Notes: generated by a model not told the origin, from the letters alone. Positions 1 to 11,888 are shown, counted from the stretch's first letter. The stretch: 64,000 bases of DNA from Paragonimus westermani (GCA_008508345.1 QNGE01001684.1:1-64000), one strand, 5' to 3'. A program made the numbers and translations.

Positions 1-2132
1 ATGATTTCAGCCGTCACACTCGCATGCGAAAAGCTGCTGAACAAGTCGTCAATGTTCACGGCATGTTATGGACAGGCAGCCTAAGCTGACAACACAGAGG
101 AGCAACTTTCGTCCGATCGCAGATCATCCCGAACTGAACACGATGGCTCGCAAACTGTTGTCGTCACTCGTGGGGAGGCTTTCAGAGCACATTCAAGCTG
201 TGCGCTGCTACCACCGAGATCTCTTCAATGGTAACCGAGAGTGGCAAGGGAGTCTAAAGGGTCGATCAGGACAGCTGGATCTGTGGCTCCCACTTCCCCG
301 TAAGATTTATGCCCTCACATAGGCATACATTTTTCCTGTATCGTCAAGTATATGGACAGTACAGTAGGTCTACCACCAACCACTGTTCATTTGAAACCAA
401 ACAGCTTTTCGATTGCCTCGAGGCGGACCTATGATTTTGACGCACTCTGGCTTCCGTTTCTTTGTTTGGCGCACCGCGGGGGATCTGTATCGGATCAACT
501 GGACTGCTAGCGCGCAACTAACTCGGAATGCTAGAATCCCAGAATTTTGCCGAGGAAAATTATCCAACCTATGTTTGATATTCAGTTATTTCTTTTCACA
601 TGTTCGGGTGATCCGCTGCCGCTCTACTTCCCATATCTAAAGAAACACCGACATCCAATGTGGAACTGGACGCTTCTGCAGCTCCAGACCAAACTAGGGA
701 GACCTACGATCAGCTAATCAGCGCCGGTCATTCATATCCCATGAATCGCTTTTTTTAATGTTGATCGGCCGACCTAGAGAAGTCGTACGAACAGGTTCGG
801 TGGGTGATACCACGGCCGATGTAGACTAGACACACACCGTTCTGCCTCTAAGATCGTTTGAATCATGGTACTGACGCTCCACCGTGAATCCAAGGGGTAG
901 ATCGTTGCGACCTGATCCGGTTTCACCGTGGGTACGTTGTTGACGGCTGATAGAGTGTTAAAAAGATCGACTGAGTCACAGGATCTGGTAAGCATGTACC
1001 CTTACTCAACGGAACGTAAATGCCGCTAGTAGTTGGTGAACGGCAATGACAGCCATTTGTCTAAAAGAAACTGTCTGAAGTTCGTACAAGGAACTAAGTA
1101 CTTCGTTGCTGTTGCGCATCGTTCTGACTATCAAGGTGTTTCGTGATTGTTTTGCAAAATGTACGACTTCGTCCAACCGTTGCATGCGTCCATTATCCCC
1201 TACGCCAGATAGTTATTCCAACAGCGGTGTTAAATCCTCACGGATGGGCTTCTTAACGTTCGGCGCGTGATAAGGAATCACACCGTGATACTAGACGTAG
1301 CTGTCCGACGGAGCAATGAAGCATAATTCGCCACACGAGTGGTTCAAAGAGAAAATGCGTGGCCATGCTTGCGTGTAGACGAACATAAGTGGTTAACTGA
1401 AAACGTGAGTGAAACGGAGTAATAAGCTGTCCGTTTCAAGTGGCTAAATTAAGACGCATATCATGTATATAAGCGCAGGAAACTAACAGGAATGGCAGAT
1501 TGGAGACGGACAGCGTTTAAACACAATGCCTTGCGTGCTGAACATAAGAAGGAAATCGGATAAAAGAATCAGATATGGCTGAGGCCACCGACGTGGTCGG
1601 TGGTCCAACACAATCAAATTTACTGCTCGTTCACAACTTTCAAAAGCTCCCCAAATGAGTCCACTGCTTATCACGGATAGGAAGCCGCATAAGCATTTGT
1701 TCGCAGTCTTTCCAGTAACCTGACAGAATAATAAGTCACAAGATTTCGACTATACTTGCGTTTAACTTACCAACGTGAGCTTCACACTTGAGGCGCCACG
1801 CGATCATGACCAAACAATGAATCTGAGATCAACATCCAAAACAGCCGGCTCTCATCAATGGCACCCGACCGCGGATGGTGCTTGATTACTGTCTCAAAGG
1901 CAATAATTAGTTCGCATCTAACTATCAACAAATATATACAACACCACATACGTTATTTCGTACTACATCACGCTTTCCGAGACGGAAGACAGGAGTAGAG
2001 CTAAACACTCGGAAATTGAAGTCAGTGGAATGGTTCAGAGTCGCCATGGTCCGGCAGTAATATAGGATGACCGTTGAAGTAAATCAGGCCATCTAAAATC
2101 AACTTGGTAAGGAAGTGCAACAACAACAAAAA
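1..2132. other. Unassigned sequence at window start
   Basis: No gene, RNA or repeat could be recognised here. Open frames are short (the longest is 84 codons at 68-322, plus strand) and resemble no family I know. The stretch lies on the same contig as the gypsy integrase tail at 2133-2662 and is downstream of it on the minus strand, so a 3' LTR could lie here, but I could not find the second copy that would prove it. Confidence 0.4.
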
Positions 2133-2662
2133 TTAAATACGACGGACGTTCACGTAATCTGCGAATCGCACTGGCCTCCGCAAATCTCCACCGTGTCTGC
2201 TCTGGAGACTTGGCTCCGTCGAGGCAGGCGGAATCGCAACTGAAGCCGAATCTGTACGAACGCTAGGTAATGTACCGGCCGAAGAGGGCTTTGCTGCTCG
2301 CGAACCAGTTTTCTCATCGAGTAATTCTATAAACGCTGTCTTGAGTCTATCGATAGAGATCATCTCACGTTTACCATTGCGTTCCAACACGAAAGTCTTA
2401 GCATAGCGTGCGAGTACGCGGAACGGTCCGGCATACGGCTGGTGCAAAGGCCGTCGAGGAGTAACCGCATGAACCAGAACATGAGAACAAGTGGACAGAC
2501 GAGGATGTGCGTATGTTGGCGTCGTTGGTTCCCTCGGTGGGGTCGGTCGGAGCCGTCTAATGTGCTGGGATAACCGCTCGCCGTAATCCGCGAAGTTGAT
2601 GGGCGCCGTTGCGCGTGGGGCGACCAACTCGCCGGGTAAACGGAAGGAGCACCCGCAGACTA
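2133..2662 (-). CDS. Ty3/gypsy element A integrase C-terminal fragment (partial)
   Basis: This is an open minus-strand frame of about 176 codons that is cut off at its 5' side by the single n at 2663. It matches the C-terminal end of Ty3/gypsy Pol. A segment reading PLHQPYAGPFRVLARYAK carries the GPY/F module (here GPF), and it is followed by a RLKTAF motif of the kind that ends many gypsy integrases. In such elements this region follows the DDE core and helps bind DNA and choose targets. The nine codons across the n belong to the inverted-repeat arm, so the open frame seems to continue by accident. The frame has no internal stop, which suggests a fairly recent copy. Whether it belongs to the same element copy as the gag, protease and RT pieces at 4.5-6.4 kb cannot be decided across the join. 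Confidence 0.7.
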
Positions 2663-2663
2663 N
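2663..2663. other. Single-base assembly join (n)
   Basis: An isolated n lies exactly at the outer end of the left inverted-repeat arm. Base 2664 pairs with 11094 on the other arm; beyond this point the two sequences are unrelated. It is best read as a contig join of unknown true length. Confidence 0.8.
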
Positions 2664-2714
2664 TGGTTTGCTAACTGCCGAGTGGAACATCCTGATCTAG
2701 GGAGTGTGTCAATG

Positions 2715-4340
2715 CTATGTTGATATTCGAGTGGATGTCGTAAAAGTTTGGCTCCGCGATGGGAAGTGCTGAAAGAGTGCCATTATGCTGGAATGACAAC
2801 GTGGATCTTGAAAAGAGGGGCTGTGTGGCTGTTGATGGAATATCGGTTGGTGCACTAAAAAAGGACTGGTTCGGCAGAAATTTATGTTGTTGACATAATC
2901 AGGTGACGCGTACTTGCTGGGGTACACATATTGAGAACTTGATTCTTAGTAGCACTCATATTTTGTGTAGGAGGATGAATTATTAAGGGGCTTCTGGATA
3001 ACCGTTACCCCTAGTATAGTAGCAGTTTGACCTGGAACCAGTGAGAGACAAATTGTACAGTTTTACCTGCGATGCCTTTTCTCTTAGAGTGTGGTTCTTA
3101 AAACCAGCTTTATGACGCCTGTAAAGTTCTTTTGGTTTACCCTTATATGGCAAATTTGAAATACTACTCTCTGGTAAACACCTTACAGGTCTTACTGTTG
3201 ATTTAGAGCATTGTTCAGGTGTTTTGGATTTTCCGTTGGTTCATCCGACCACTCCATATAACGAAGAGAGAATCCTCTAATAAGTGGTGGAAGGCCCTGC
3301 TCGCGCAACGGCTTCCCTATCAGGGATATTTGAGCTGCTTCTTCCAGTGTTCTGAGTAAATATGGATGCTTTAGATCTAGGACTTTATTTATTCAAGGCC
3401 TCGTTTGACAGAGGGAGAAGTTGAGGACTAGGAGGCGTGTTTTCAACAGTGGAAGTGAGTTTCGTTGCGGAGACTAGAACGCGCCTGGTTTCACCAGAGC
3501 TAGACGTGGTATTGTTCTTCAGTGTTTGCCTGGACCGGCGACGCAACGGAGTTTCCAGCTGTAACTTGTGGGTTCAGACAGCTCGTGGAGCAGTCAAGAT
3601 GTACAGTCAGGTCAATGAGGTTGTTGAACGTGTTCATTTCTGGGGAAATATTGGCTCGTAATATTCCCCATTGAAGTGGCGTCTTTTCACCAAACACTTT
3701 TGTGGACTTGAAATTTGTGCCACATCTGATTTGCTCTTGTCTTCTGACAAATTCTTCCGCTGCAGGCTCACTTGTGTACTGTAGCAACAATGGGCAGTGC
3801 TTCTGCTGTACTTTCTGGCGAAGTATCAAACAGTAGCACTGTTGTTTTTCCATGTTACTGGCTTTCGGTAAGATTCTTTTCATCGACAACAGAGGTATTT
3901 TGTCAGGCACGTTAAAAAACACCACTTTGCTTGCACAGCGTCACCGCTTGTGCAATTCCGTACCTATAGTATCAATAAGCGTTCCGTTGACTACGAAGTT
4001 TTGTGACGAGGGGTAGTCTGATGGCGGATATTACTTGAGGCATTTTTAATGCACAATGGCGAATCTAATTTGTCCAAAATCCCGGCAAGTTCCTAGTTTC
4101 TACTGCGTAGCTTCGCTATTTTAGCCTCTAATTCCCTTATTAGTAATGGAAACTGAACATGGTTTGGTGTTGATCCTTTCGTGTGATCTGCTGAGATTTG
4201 TCGTTAAAACTGCCGTTTTGATAACGGTCTTGATCTTCTCTGCGATAGCATGGGTGGTGCGGTGTTGACCGAACAATCTGCAGATCTTAAACCTTCTTCT
4301 ACTGCCATCATGCTTTCATTGCTCAGGAATGATCGCTTGA
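2715..4340 (-). pseudogene. CR1-like element ORF1 region, duplicate copy
   Basis: This is the reverse-complement copy of the ORF1 region at 9420-11043. The clearest part is the 141-codon frame at 3500-3925, which contains FNVPDKIPL and the downstream EFVRRQEQIR and NFKSTKVFGEKTPLQ motifs. These resemble the nucleic-acid-binding ORF1 protein of flatworm CR1-like elements. Stops separate this frame from its flanks. The entry should be treated as a second view of the same locus, not as independent evidence for another element. Confidence 0.5.
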
Positions 4341-4542
4341 CGACTGGCAATTTCTGAAGATTGGCCAACTAAGCGGGACTTAATGTATTATATTCCACTT
4401 TTATCAATAGGTTATGTTCAAAAAGTCTCGAATAAAGTGAATATGGCAGAAACCAAAAGAATAGTACATAAATTTGAGTGATCAACTGGTAGAAGCAGTA
4501 TAAGCACCAGCACGTAATAATAACTGCCCTTCTACGAACCCC

Positions 4543-4968
4543 GCGGATGAACACCGTCCAGTCCATGACACACGTCGCGATTAAAACGTTGGAATGTCTC
4601 AGTGGCTTTGCTTAGACCAAACGCCATGCGTTAGAATTTGAAAAGTCCGAACTGTGTTATGACTGCTGTCTCTGAGACGTCTTCGGGTGCCACTGGAATC
4701 TGATTGTAGGCCCGCATCAGGTCGATTCGTGTGAATACCTTTTTCTTCGATAGGTTTGCCGTCAAGTACTGTATGTGAGGAATCAAATACCTGTCGGGAG
4801 TTGTTGCGTTGTTCAACGCTCGATAGTCGCGACATGGGGCGCCAGTCGTTACCAGACTTTTAGACGCTGTGTGCAATGGCGAAACCCACGGACTATTGGA
4901 CGGACGGATAATGTCGAGTTAGAGCATATGCTCAAATTAAGCTCGAACAATTTTGAGCTTATCAGGAG
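4543..4968 (-). pseudogene. Ty3/gypsy element A RT fragment, duplicate copy
   Basis: This is the identical reverse-complement copy of the RT fragment at 8790-9215. The conserved run CRDYRALNNATTPDRY and the motif-A region FTRIDLMRAYNQIPV, with its catalytic aspartate, are legible, followed after a stop by MAFGLSKATETFQRF. The YxDD motif is absent because the homology ends shortly after this point. The segment lies in the inverted-repeat arm, so it probably represents the same DNA as the plus-strand copy. Confidence 0.65.
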
Positions 4969-5082
4969 CTAAGCGGTGTGGACAACTTTGAACTGGCGGC
5001 CCTCGTGTGAAAATGTGATGTGCGACGTCGGTTATCACGGCCGGTAGTTCGTTTGCGGGGGGGTCATTTGAGGGAGTTCGGA

Positions 5083-5439
5083 TTAAAGTTTCCCGGGATT
5101 GGCTAGCATAGGGCTGATCACATCCGCGTGCGATTGTAGGTCCTGACCATTCAGTTTTTTCGAAGTATCGATCATATGCGACCGACGTGCGTCACCTATC
5201 AAATCGGAATATCGGAGGATGTCTATGCCCACCATTGGGAGAAGTATATAGGCTACGAGGAAAACCCAGTTGAAATTGCATCTAAGATCAAAGTTTGAAT
5301 TCAGCAGTCGGCGGCCGAAAGCTCTGATGGGCGCACCGTTCGTAGCTCGGCGGTAAGTGCCGGATTCTGATCGCGAATCTGCTACTGAATGCGGGATTAC
5401 ACTAACTTCCGCGCCCGTGTCGATAAAAAAATAATGCAT
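5083..5439 (-). pseudogene. Ty3/gypsy element A aspartic protease, duplicate copy
   Basis: This is the identical reverse-complement copy of the frame at 8319-8675. It contains the retropepsin active-site stretch FFIDTGAEVSVIP, with the catalytic aspartate at residue 7 of the frame. Gag lies directly upstream on the same strand at 5854-6384, in the usual gag-protease order. The frame is cut off from the RT by stops around 5040-5080. It is probably the same physical locus as the right-arm copy. Confidence 0.65.
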
Positions 5440-5853
5440 TTTGGAGGTTAAACCCCTCGGAAAGAAAAGGCGACTGCTGTTTGACTGGCCTGCCTCTGTC
5501 GTTGCTAAAGCACGCCGGCCTGCTAGTTTAAACGTTTGTTAGCACGACATCTGCAGGGCAGTCGGCATCGTCCAGAGTGTTCACTATACGTCTCGTGATA
5601 TCTACAAACACTGCCAGTTTACGGTCCGGGCAGTGATCTGGCGCGCGTTGGAGGAATTCCGGACGGTGACATAATACGTTGAATGCTAGCGTGAAAATCC
5701 GTCAGTCTACGCGGCAACTGAACTATCTTGGCTTTTTTCTAAAGGGTCACCTTCATGACATTCCGATGCTTTCCTCAGGTTTGCTATTTCGGCGTTCTTC
5801 GTGGCCATCAATTCATCCGCCGGACTGTTGTAGTTAACCAGCTGCCCAGCTAC

Positions 5854-6384
5854 TGCGGTTCACCCCATGCCATGGATACATTCATGTATTGTGTCGGCTG
5901 AAACCGCTAGGTCACTTAACGGACGTGAGGGTAACGTCGAATTAGCTTCTTTGTGTACTCAGGCGACCTTTGTATCCACAACCCTTACAGAAACGATTCA
6001 GGCAACTGTGATTTACCTGCTACGTTTTGCATTTCCCAAAGAAAACCCGAAGACTTCTTGTTCTCCAACTGTAGCCTTTGTAACAGCTGTTCCAGACGCA
6101 TTTTACCGGATGGCTGTTTCCTTAAGAATCGTTTGCTCAGCGGACTCATAACGATCAATTGTCGACCCTATTAAGTTATCACCAGTCAGGTCCAGCATAT
6201 CTCGGGGAAGCCGCGGAATAAGCTGCGAGAACTTGTCCGGGCCATTTCTTATGCGCCGGTATCCGAGCTCTATTTCAAACAGAGCGAACCACAGCACTGG
6301 ATCGAGGTCCCCAAAAGCGGGAACAGCTAGCGTGATCGGCGATACGGAGGACAAGAATTCGGACTTGACCTCTTTAGTGTCCAT
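5854..6384 (-). pseudogene. Ty3/gypsy element A gag (partial, degenerate)
   Basis: The minus-strand frame from a methionine codon at 6384 down to 6103 encodes a capsid-type segment, VPAFGDLDPVLWFALFEIEL, followed by a region with KFSQLIPRLPRD. This is the usual N-terminal signature of gag in flatworm and insect Ty3/gypsy elements (hydrophobic start, then W-F and E-x-x-F/L pattern). Further downstream, around 5950-6000, cysteine codons in the minus frame hint at a decayed zinc knuckle, but the pattern is incomplete and frames change. Protease follows at 5439. The region is unique to the spacer between the inverted arms. Gag packages element RNA; this copy is unlikely to make a full protein. 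Confidence 0.6.
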
Positions 6385-7903
6385 AGCGACTGAGCGAATG
6401 GAATCGTATATATATAAATTTATATATATACATATATGCACTATACATACACTATATGCGTCTAAAAAGTAATGTGAGGCGGAAACAAACTGATGTACAT
6501 ATTTAACCGGCTCACCCATTTGTGGAGTTCAAATAGGCCATAGCCGGCCAGTTACGGATAACACAACGGGTAGACAAAAATATATTGCAGACACGCGAAA
6601 TCAACGTGAGCGCGAACGAATAGCAAGATGAAACGTTAGCACAGTGAAACGATAAACGAACAGGCAGCGAAGCCGTACGTTCGAGTGCGCGAGTGGTTTG
6701 CCGGTAACCATACTCTTTCAATCAAACATTTAAACGCATTCACTAGTTGGGGAGAAAAGAGTACAAATGCTAATCTTAACATTAACGCAGATAGAAATGA
6801 ACGAATGAGGCCGTTACACTTTCCTCAGGTGCGTCACTGCAAACGACTGCTCACTTTTGCTGAACGTGGCAGCCTCAGCCACAGTGCCTTCTGATTGAAC
6901 TCACGGCAATAATAACAGAGATGCTGATTGGTGGAGATGGTCTTTTTCATAAGCCAAGTTAATCAGAAGGTTGCTGGAACTCAATGTCTAGACGTGCTCT
7001 GCCCAGCACGATAGGTGGGCTATTAGACATTTTGCCTAAGACGGAAAAATCGGCACCCAGCGATCATGTGGATTCTCTAAGGATCCCCGCAATGATCGTA
7101 ATCTCTTGCTTCTCTATTCCGTACGCAAGATTATGTGTATGCCCAATAGGGGAAGTCTGATACGAGCACAATGCCACTCTTTTAAACCTTTTAACCTGCT
7201 GCGCGCAGCGAGCACTCGGCCTTTTCTTGACGCCCATCTATCATTCCACTACCCATGATCGTTTAGCCTAGATTTTCTTTTTCACTGTTCAGCACACTCG
7301 ACGACTGTGCGCGCTTTTCGCTTGGCACGCTTTTGAGTGCCGCAACTCGGGCGGCAGCCCACCTCACGTTCCAACTCCTTCTTCTCTTAGTTGCAGCCGT
7401 TGGACTCCGAGTAAGCTAGAACTGATTACCTATCCTGCTTCCAAACTGCGTGGTCCGTTTTCAAAGCCTACTCTGTTCCTTCAGCTCGAAACCTGTTGGA
7501 CTATATTTCGACAGCCATCAGGGACCGTATTTTGAATTGCTAGTAGACGAGGGTCGATCGAATACTTACTTATCCGCTGAAGGCCTGAGTTGGACCCCAA
7601 CCCTCGAGCAAAACGGAGCTGACAGTTCCCCGCTGACCCATGCAGTCCGATTCGTTAGATGACGTCGGAGCTAAGCCTTATCCTTTCCCCCAGATGTGTC
7701 ATCTGCTACCGTCAGGTTTCTCTTGGTTCATGAGGCTTCAGCATTCATATTCAAGTGCAACATGACAGAGTGGACCACATAAACGAGAAGCCATGCATTT
7801 TAAACACCTGGGTGACATACACGTCATGACAACGAGAATATAAGTATGAAAACTGAATCTATAAACCTGGTGATATTGTGAGATGACCAAAAGTTGTTTA
7901 CCG
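6385..7903. other. Unassigned spacer between inverted arms
   Basis: This stretch lies upstream of gypsy A gag in the minus direction and ends at the single n at 7904. It should contain the 5' leader or LTR of element A, but no second LTR copy was found to confirm this. A short TA-rich run lies at about 6408-6440. No supported gene was seen. Confidence 0.35.
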
Positions 7904-7904
7904 N
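7904..7904. other. Single-base assembly join (n)
   Basis: An isolated n lies exactly at the inner end of the right inverted-repeat arm, which starts at 7905. It supports the view that two overlapping contigs were joined in the wrong relative orientation. Confidence 0.8.
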
Positions 7905-8318
7905 GTAGCTGGGCAGCTGGTTAACTACAACAGTCCGGCGGATGAATTGATGGCCACGAAGAACGCCGAAATAGCAAACCTGAGGAAAGCATCGGAATGT
8001 CATGAAGGTGACCCTTTAGAAAAAAGCCAAGATAGTTCAGTTGCCGCGTAGACTGACGGATTTTCACGCTAGCATTCAACGTATTATGTCACCGTCCGGA
8101 ATTCCTCCAACGCGCGCCAGATCACTGCCCGGACCGTAAACTGGCAGTGTTTGTAGATATCACGAGACGTATAGTGAACACTCTGGACGATGCCGACTGC
8201 CCTGCAGATGTCGTGCTAACAAACGTTTAAACTAGCAGGCCGGCGTGCTTTAGCAACGACAGAGGCAGGCCAGTCAAACAGCAGTCGCCTTTTCTTTCCG
8301 AGGGGTTTAACCTCCAAA

Positions 8319-8675
8319 ATGCATTATTTTTTTATCGACACGGGCGCGGAAGTTAGTGTAATCCCGCATTCAGTAGCAGATTCGCGATCAGAATCCGGCA
8401 CTTACCGCCGAGCTACGAACGGTGCGCCCATCAGAGCTTTCGGCCGCCGACTGCTGAATTCAAACTTTGATCTTAGATGCAATTTCAACTGGGTTTTCCT
8501 CGTAGCCTATATACTTCTCCCAATGGTGGGCATAGACATCCTCCGATATTCCGATTTGATAGGTGACGCACGTCGGTCGCATATGATCGATACTTCGAAA
8601 AAACTGAATGGTCAGGACCTACAATCGCACGCGGATGTGATCAGCCCTATGCTAGCCAATCCCGGGAAACTTTAA
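8319..8675 (+). pseudogene. Ty3/gypsy element A aspartic protease
   Basis: This 118-codon frame contains FFIDTGAEVSVIP near its start, the D-T-G active-site pattern of retropepsins (residues 7-9 of the frame). Retropepsins work as dimers and cut the Gag-Pol polyprotein. A hydrophobic strand (WVFLVAYILLPMVGIDIL) follows at the position where gypsy proteases have their conserved second half, ending in a G-x-D-x-L motif. The frame stops at 8675, and RT sequence resumes after about 120 bases in another frame, so the polyprotein is broken. Gag would precede it, but only the opposite arm's contig (5854-6384, minus) shows it. Confidence 0.65.
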
Positions 8676-8789
8676 TCCGAACTCCCTCAAATGACCCCCC
8701 CGCAAACGAACTACCGGCCGTGATAACCGACGTCGCACATCACATTTTCACACGAGGGCCGCCAGTTCAAAGTTGTCCACACCGCTTAG

Positions 8790-9215
8790 CTCCTGATAAG
8801 CTCAAAATTGTTCGAGCTTAATTTGAGCATATGCTCTAACTCGACATTATCCGTCCGTCCAATAGTCCGTGGGTTTCGCCATTGCACACAGCGTCTAAAA
8901 GTCTGGTAACGACTGGCGCCCCATGTCGCGACTATCGAGCGTTGAACAACGCAACAACTCCCGACAGGTATTTGATTCCTCACATACAGTACTTGACGGC
9001 AAACCTATCGAAGAAAAAGGTATTCACACGAATCGACCTGATGCGGGCCTACAATCAGATTCCAGTGGCACCCGAAGACGTCTCAGAGACAGCAGTCATA
9101 ACACAGTTCGGACTTTTCAAATTCTAACGCATGGCGTTTGGTCTAAGCAAAGCCACTGAGACATTCCAACGTTTTAATCGCGACGTGTGTCATGGACTGG
9201 ACGGTGTTCATCCGC
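8790..9215 (+). pseudogene. Ty3/gypsy element A reverse transcriptase, N-terminal part
   Basis: Translated homology begins with a DIIRPSNSPWVSPL stretch, typical of the start of gypsy RT. It continues through CRDYRALNNATTPDRY and FTRIDLMRAYNQIPV (motif A aspartate) to MAFGLSKATETFQRF. At least two in-frame stops interrupt it, one near 8839 and one at 9125-9127. Gypsy similarity ceases soon after HGLDGVHPRG, before the YxDD catalytic box, and unrelated sequence follows that leads into CR1 ORF1. The copy is therefore 3'-truncated, either by the CR1 insertion or by a deletion. RNase H and integrase are missing on this contig. Confidence 0.7.
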
Positions 9216-9419
9216 GGGGTTCGTAGAAGGGCAGTTATTATTACGTGCTGGTGCTTATACTGCTTCTACCAGTTGATCACTCAAATTTATGTACTATTCT
9301 TTTGGTTTCTGCCATATTCACTTTATTCGAGACTTTTTGAACATAACCTATTGATAAAAGTGGAATATAATACATTAAGTCCCGCTTAGTTGGCCAATCT
9401 TCAGAAATTGCCAGTCGTC

Positions 9420-11043
9420 AAGCGATCATTCCTGAGCAATGAAAGCATGATGGCAGTAGAAGAAGGTTTAAGATCTGCAGATTGTTCGGTCAACACCGCA
9501 CCACCCATGCTATCGCAGAGAAGATCAAGACCGTTATCAAAACGGCAGTTTTAACGACAAATCTCAGCAGATCACACGAAAGGATCAACACCAAACCATG
9601 TTCAGTTTCCATTACTAATAAGGGAATTAGAGGCTAAAATAGCGAAGCTACGCAGTAGAAACTAGGAACTTGCCGGGATTTTGGACAAATTAGATTCGCC
9701 ATTGTGCATTAAAAATGCCTCAAGTAATATCCGCCATCAGACTACCCCTCGTCACAAAACTTCGTAGTCAACGGAACGCTTATTGATACTATAGGTACGG
9801 AATTGCACAAGCGGTGACGCTGTGCAAGCAAAGTGGTGTTTTTTAACGTGCCTGACAAAATACCTCTGTTGTCGATGAAAAGAATCTTACCGAAAGCCAG
9901 TAACATGGAAAAACAACAGTGCTACTGTTTGATACTTCGCCAGAAAGTACAGCAGAAGCACTGCCCATTGTTGCTACAGTACACAAGTGAGCCTGCAGCG
10001 GAAGAATTTGTCAGAAGACAAGAGCAAATCAGATGTGGCACAAATTTCAAGTCCACAAAAGTGTTTGGTGAAAAGACGCCACTTCAATGGGGAATATTAC
10101 GAGCCAATATTTCCCCAGAAATGAACACGTTCAACAACCTCATTGACCTGACTGTACATCTTGACTGCTCCACGAGCTGTCTGAACCCACAAGTTACAGC
10201 TGGAAACTCCGTTGCGTCGCCGGTCCAGGCAAACACTGAAGAACAATACCACGTCTAGCTCTGGTGAAACCAGGCGCGTTCTAGTCTCCGCAACGAAACT
10301 CACTTCCACTGTTGAAAACACGCCTCCTAGTCCTCAACTTCTCCCTCTGTCAAACGAGGCCTTGAATAAATAAAGTCCTAGATCTAAAGCATCCATATTT
10401 ACTCAGAACACTGGAAGAAGCAGCTCAAATATCCCTGATAGGGAAGCCGTTGCGCGAGCAGGGCCTTCCACCACTTATTAGAGGATTCTCTCTTCGTTAT
10501 ATGGAGTGGTCGGATGAACCAACGGAAAATCCAAAACACCTGAACAATGCTCTAAATCAACAGTAAGACCTGTAAGGTGTTTACCAGAGAGTAGTATTTC
10601 AAATTTGCCATATAAGGGTAAACCAAAAGAACTTTACAGGCGTCATAAAGCTGGTTTTAAGAACCACACTCTAAGAGAAAAGGCATCGCAGGTAAAACTG
10701 TACAATTTGTCTCTCACTGGTTCCAGGTCAAACTGCTACTATACTAGGGGTAACGGTTATCCAGAAGCCCCTTAATAATTCATCCTCCTACACAAAATAT
10801 GAGTGCTACTAAGAATCAAGTTCTCAATATGTGTACCCCAGCAAGTACGCGTCACCTGATTATGTCAACAACATAAATTTCTGCCGAACCAGTCCTTTTT
10901 TAGTGCACCAACCGATATTCCATCAACAGCCACACAGCCCCTCTTTTCAAGATCCACGTTGTCATTCCAGCATAATGGCACTCTTTCAGCACTTCCCATC
11001 GCGGAGCCAAACTTTTACGACATCCACTCGAATATCAACATAG
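9420..11043 (+). pseudogene. CR1-like non-LTR element ORF1 region
   Basis: The region upstream of the endonuclease domain resembles the first protein of flatworm CR1-like retrotransposons. The best open stretch, 9833-10258 (141 codons), contains FNVPDKIPL, then EFVRRQEQIR, then NFKSTKVFGEKTPLQ. An upstream degenerate part around 9600-9680 reads LEAKIAKLRSRN, which looks like a short coiled coil. ORF1 proteins of such elements bind the element RNA. Several stops split the region. The endonuclease starts at 11109 on the same strand, giving the normal ORF1-EN-RT order. The family assignment is by general resemblance and should be tested by a protein search. Confidence 0.55.
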
Positions 11044-11108
11044 CATTGACACACTCCCTAGATCAGGATGTTCCACTCGGCAGTTAGCAAACCATTGTCC
11101 CATATGTC

Positions 11109-11888
11109 ATGAGGTTCTTCAGCAGTTACTCTGCTGTATCTCACGAAAAGAAATTCGTATGTTTATTATTAATTAACGCGAGATCGTTGCCTAGTAAGAT
11201 GTACATATTCAAATCCTTTGTAGTATTATCTAATCACCATAGCATTCTCGTAAATGAGACGTGTCGCACCTCTGAAACCACAGAGAGTCAGTGAGCATCG
11301 TAGGATATCATGTTTCGTAGAGATTGTCTCACAGGACGAGGAGGTGGATGCATTATTTACCTAAAATAGCAACTTTCCGTAGTAACACTTGATGAGTCTA
11401 TACTACATATACCCGAAGACTCGTTGTGACTAATGTTCTCTATTGGTTCTTGTGAGCTACTTATAGGATGCATCTGCAGACCGCCTAATACTGTGATCAA
11501 TGATTTGACTGACCTTGTGGAGATAATGAATCATATGTCCAACATGCCTTGTGAACACAAGCCAATAGGCGGTGACTTTAACATGCCTAATATCTCCTGG
11601 ACCTCATTCTCTGCTCCAGCAAAACAGGCCGAATTCCTTTTATGCATTCAACTGGATGGCTGGAACCAACATGTCCTAACGCCCACCAGAAAGAGGCATA
11701 TTTTGGATCTCATATTCACCATAGGTATTTCGTCTGTAGATATATCTGTTCTACAGCAATTCACAGGAAACGACCATAATGTCGTCAAATGTCTGTTTGA
11801 TTTCAATATGGCTACCGAACTGACAGTTGTATTGTACCGTCCGATCAAATTCATTGGTTGGAATGCCTTCTTCTTCCTGCCAAGATAA
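11109..11888 (+). pseudogene. CR1-like element AP-type endonuclease domain
   Basis: Two adjacent frames carry the exonuclease-endonuclease-phosphatase fold used by CR1/Jockey-type elements to nick target DNA. The frame at 11109-11294 contains LLLINARSLPSKMYIFKSF, the usual domain start with its catalytic asparagine, and ILVNET with a catalytic glutamate. The frame at 11433-11888 contains CICRPPNT, GGDFNMPNISW (metal-binding D and N) and, near the end, GNDHNVVKC with the catalytic histidine in the usual S/N-D-H position. A stop and frame change between 11294 and 11433 separate the halves, so no active enzyme is expected from this copy. Confidence 0.75.

Larger units (their letters stand above)
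2664..5853 (-). repeat. Left arm of 3.19-kb inverted repeat
   Basis: This segment is the reverse complement of 7905-11094: base x pairs with base 13758-x. All compared reading frames are identical between the arms. The ends coincide with the single n at 2663 (outer end of this arm) and the single n at 7904 (inner end of the other arm). The right arm runs on naturally into the CR1 endonuclease at its outer end. This arm runs on naturally into gypsy gag at its inner end. The simplest reading is one locus represented twice, with one contig placed backwards. Confidence 0.9.
7905..11094 (+). repeat. Right arm of 3.19-kb inverted repeat
   Basis: This is the reverse complement of 2664-5853 over its whole length, with a 2-kb spacer between the arms. 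Unlike the left arm, it continues without a break past 11094 into the endonuclease domain of the same CR1-like element, so this side of the structure looks like the genuine genomic context. Confidence 0.9.

Noticed and set aside
2664..11094. A giant natural palindrome or hairpin element
   Set aside because: Both arm ends that break expected continuity coincide with single n bases, so an assembly cause is more economical.
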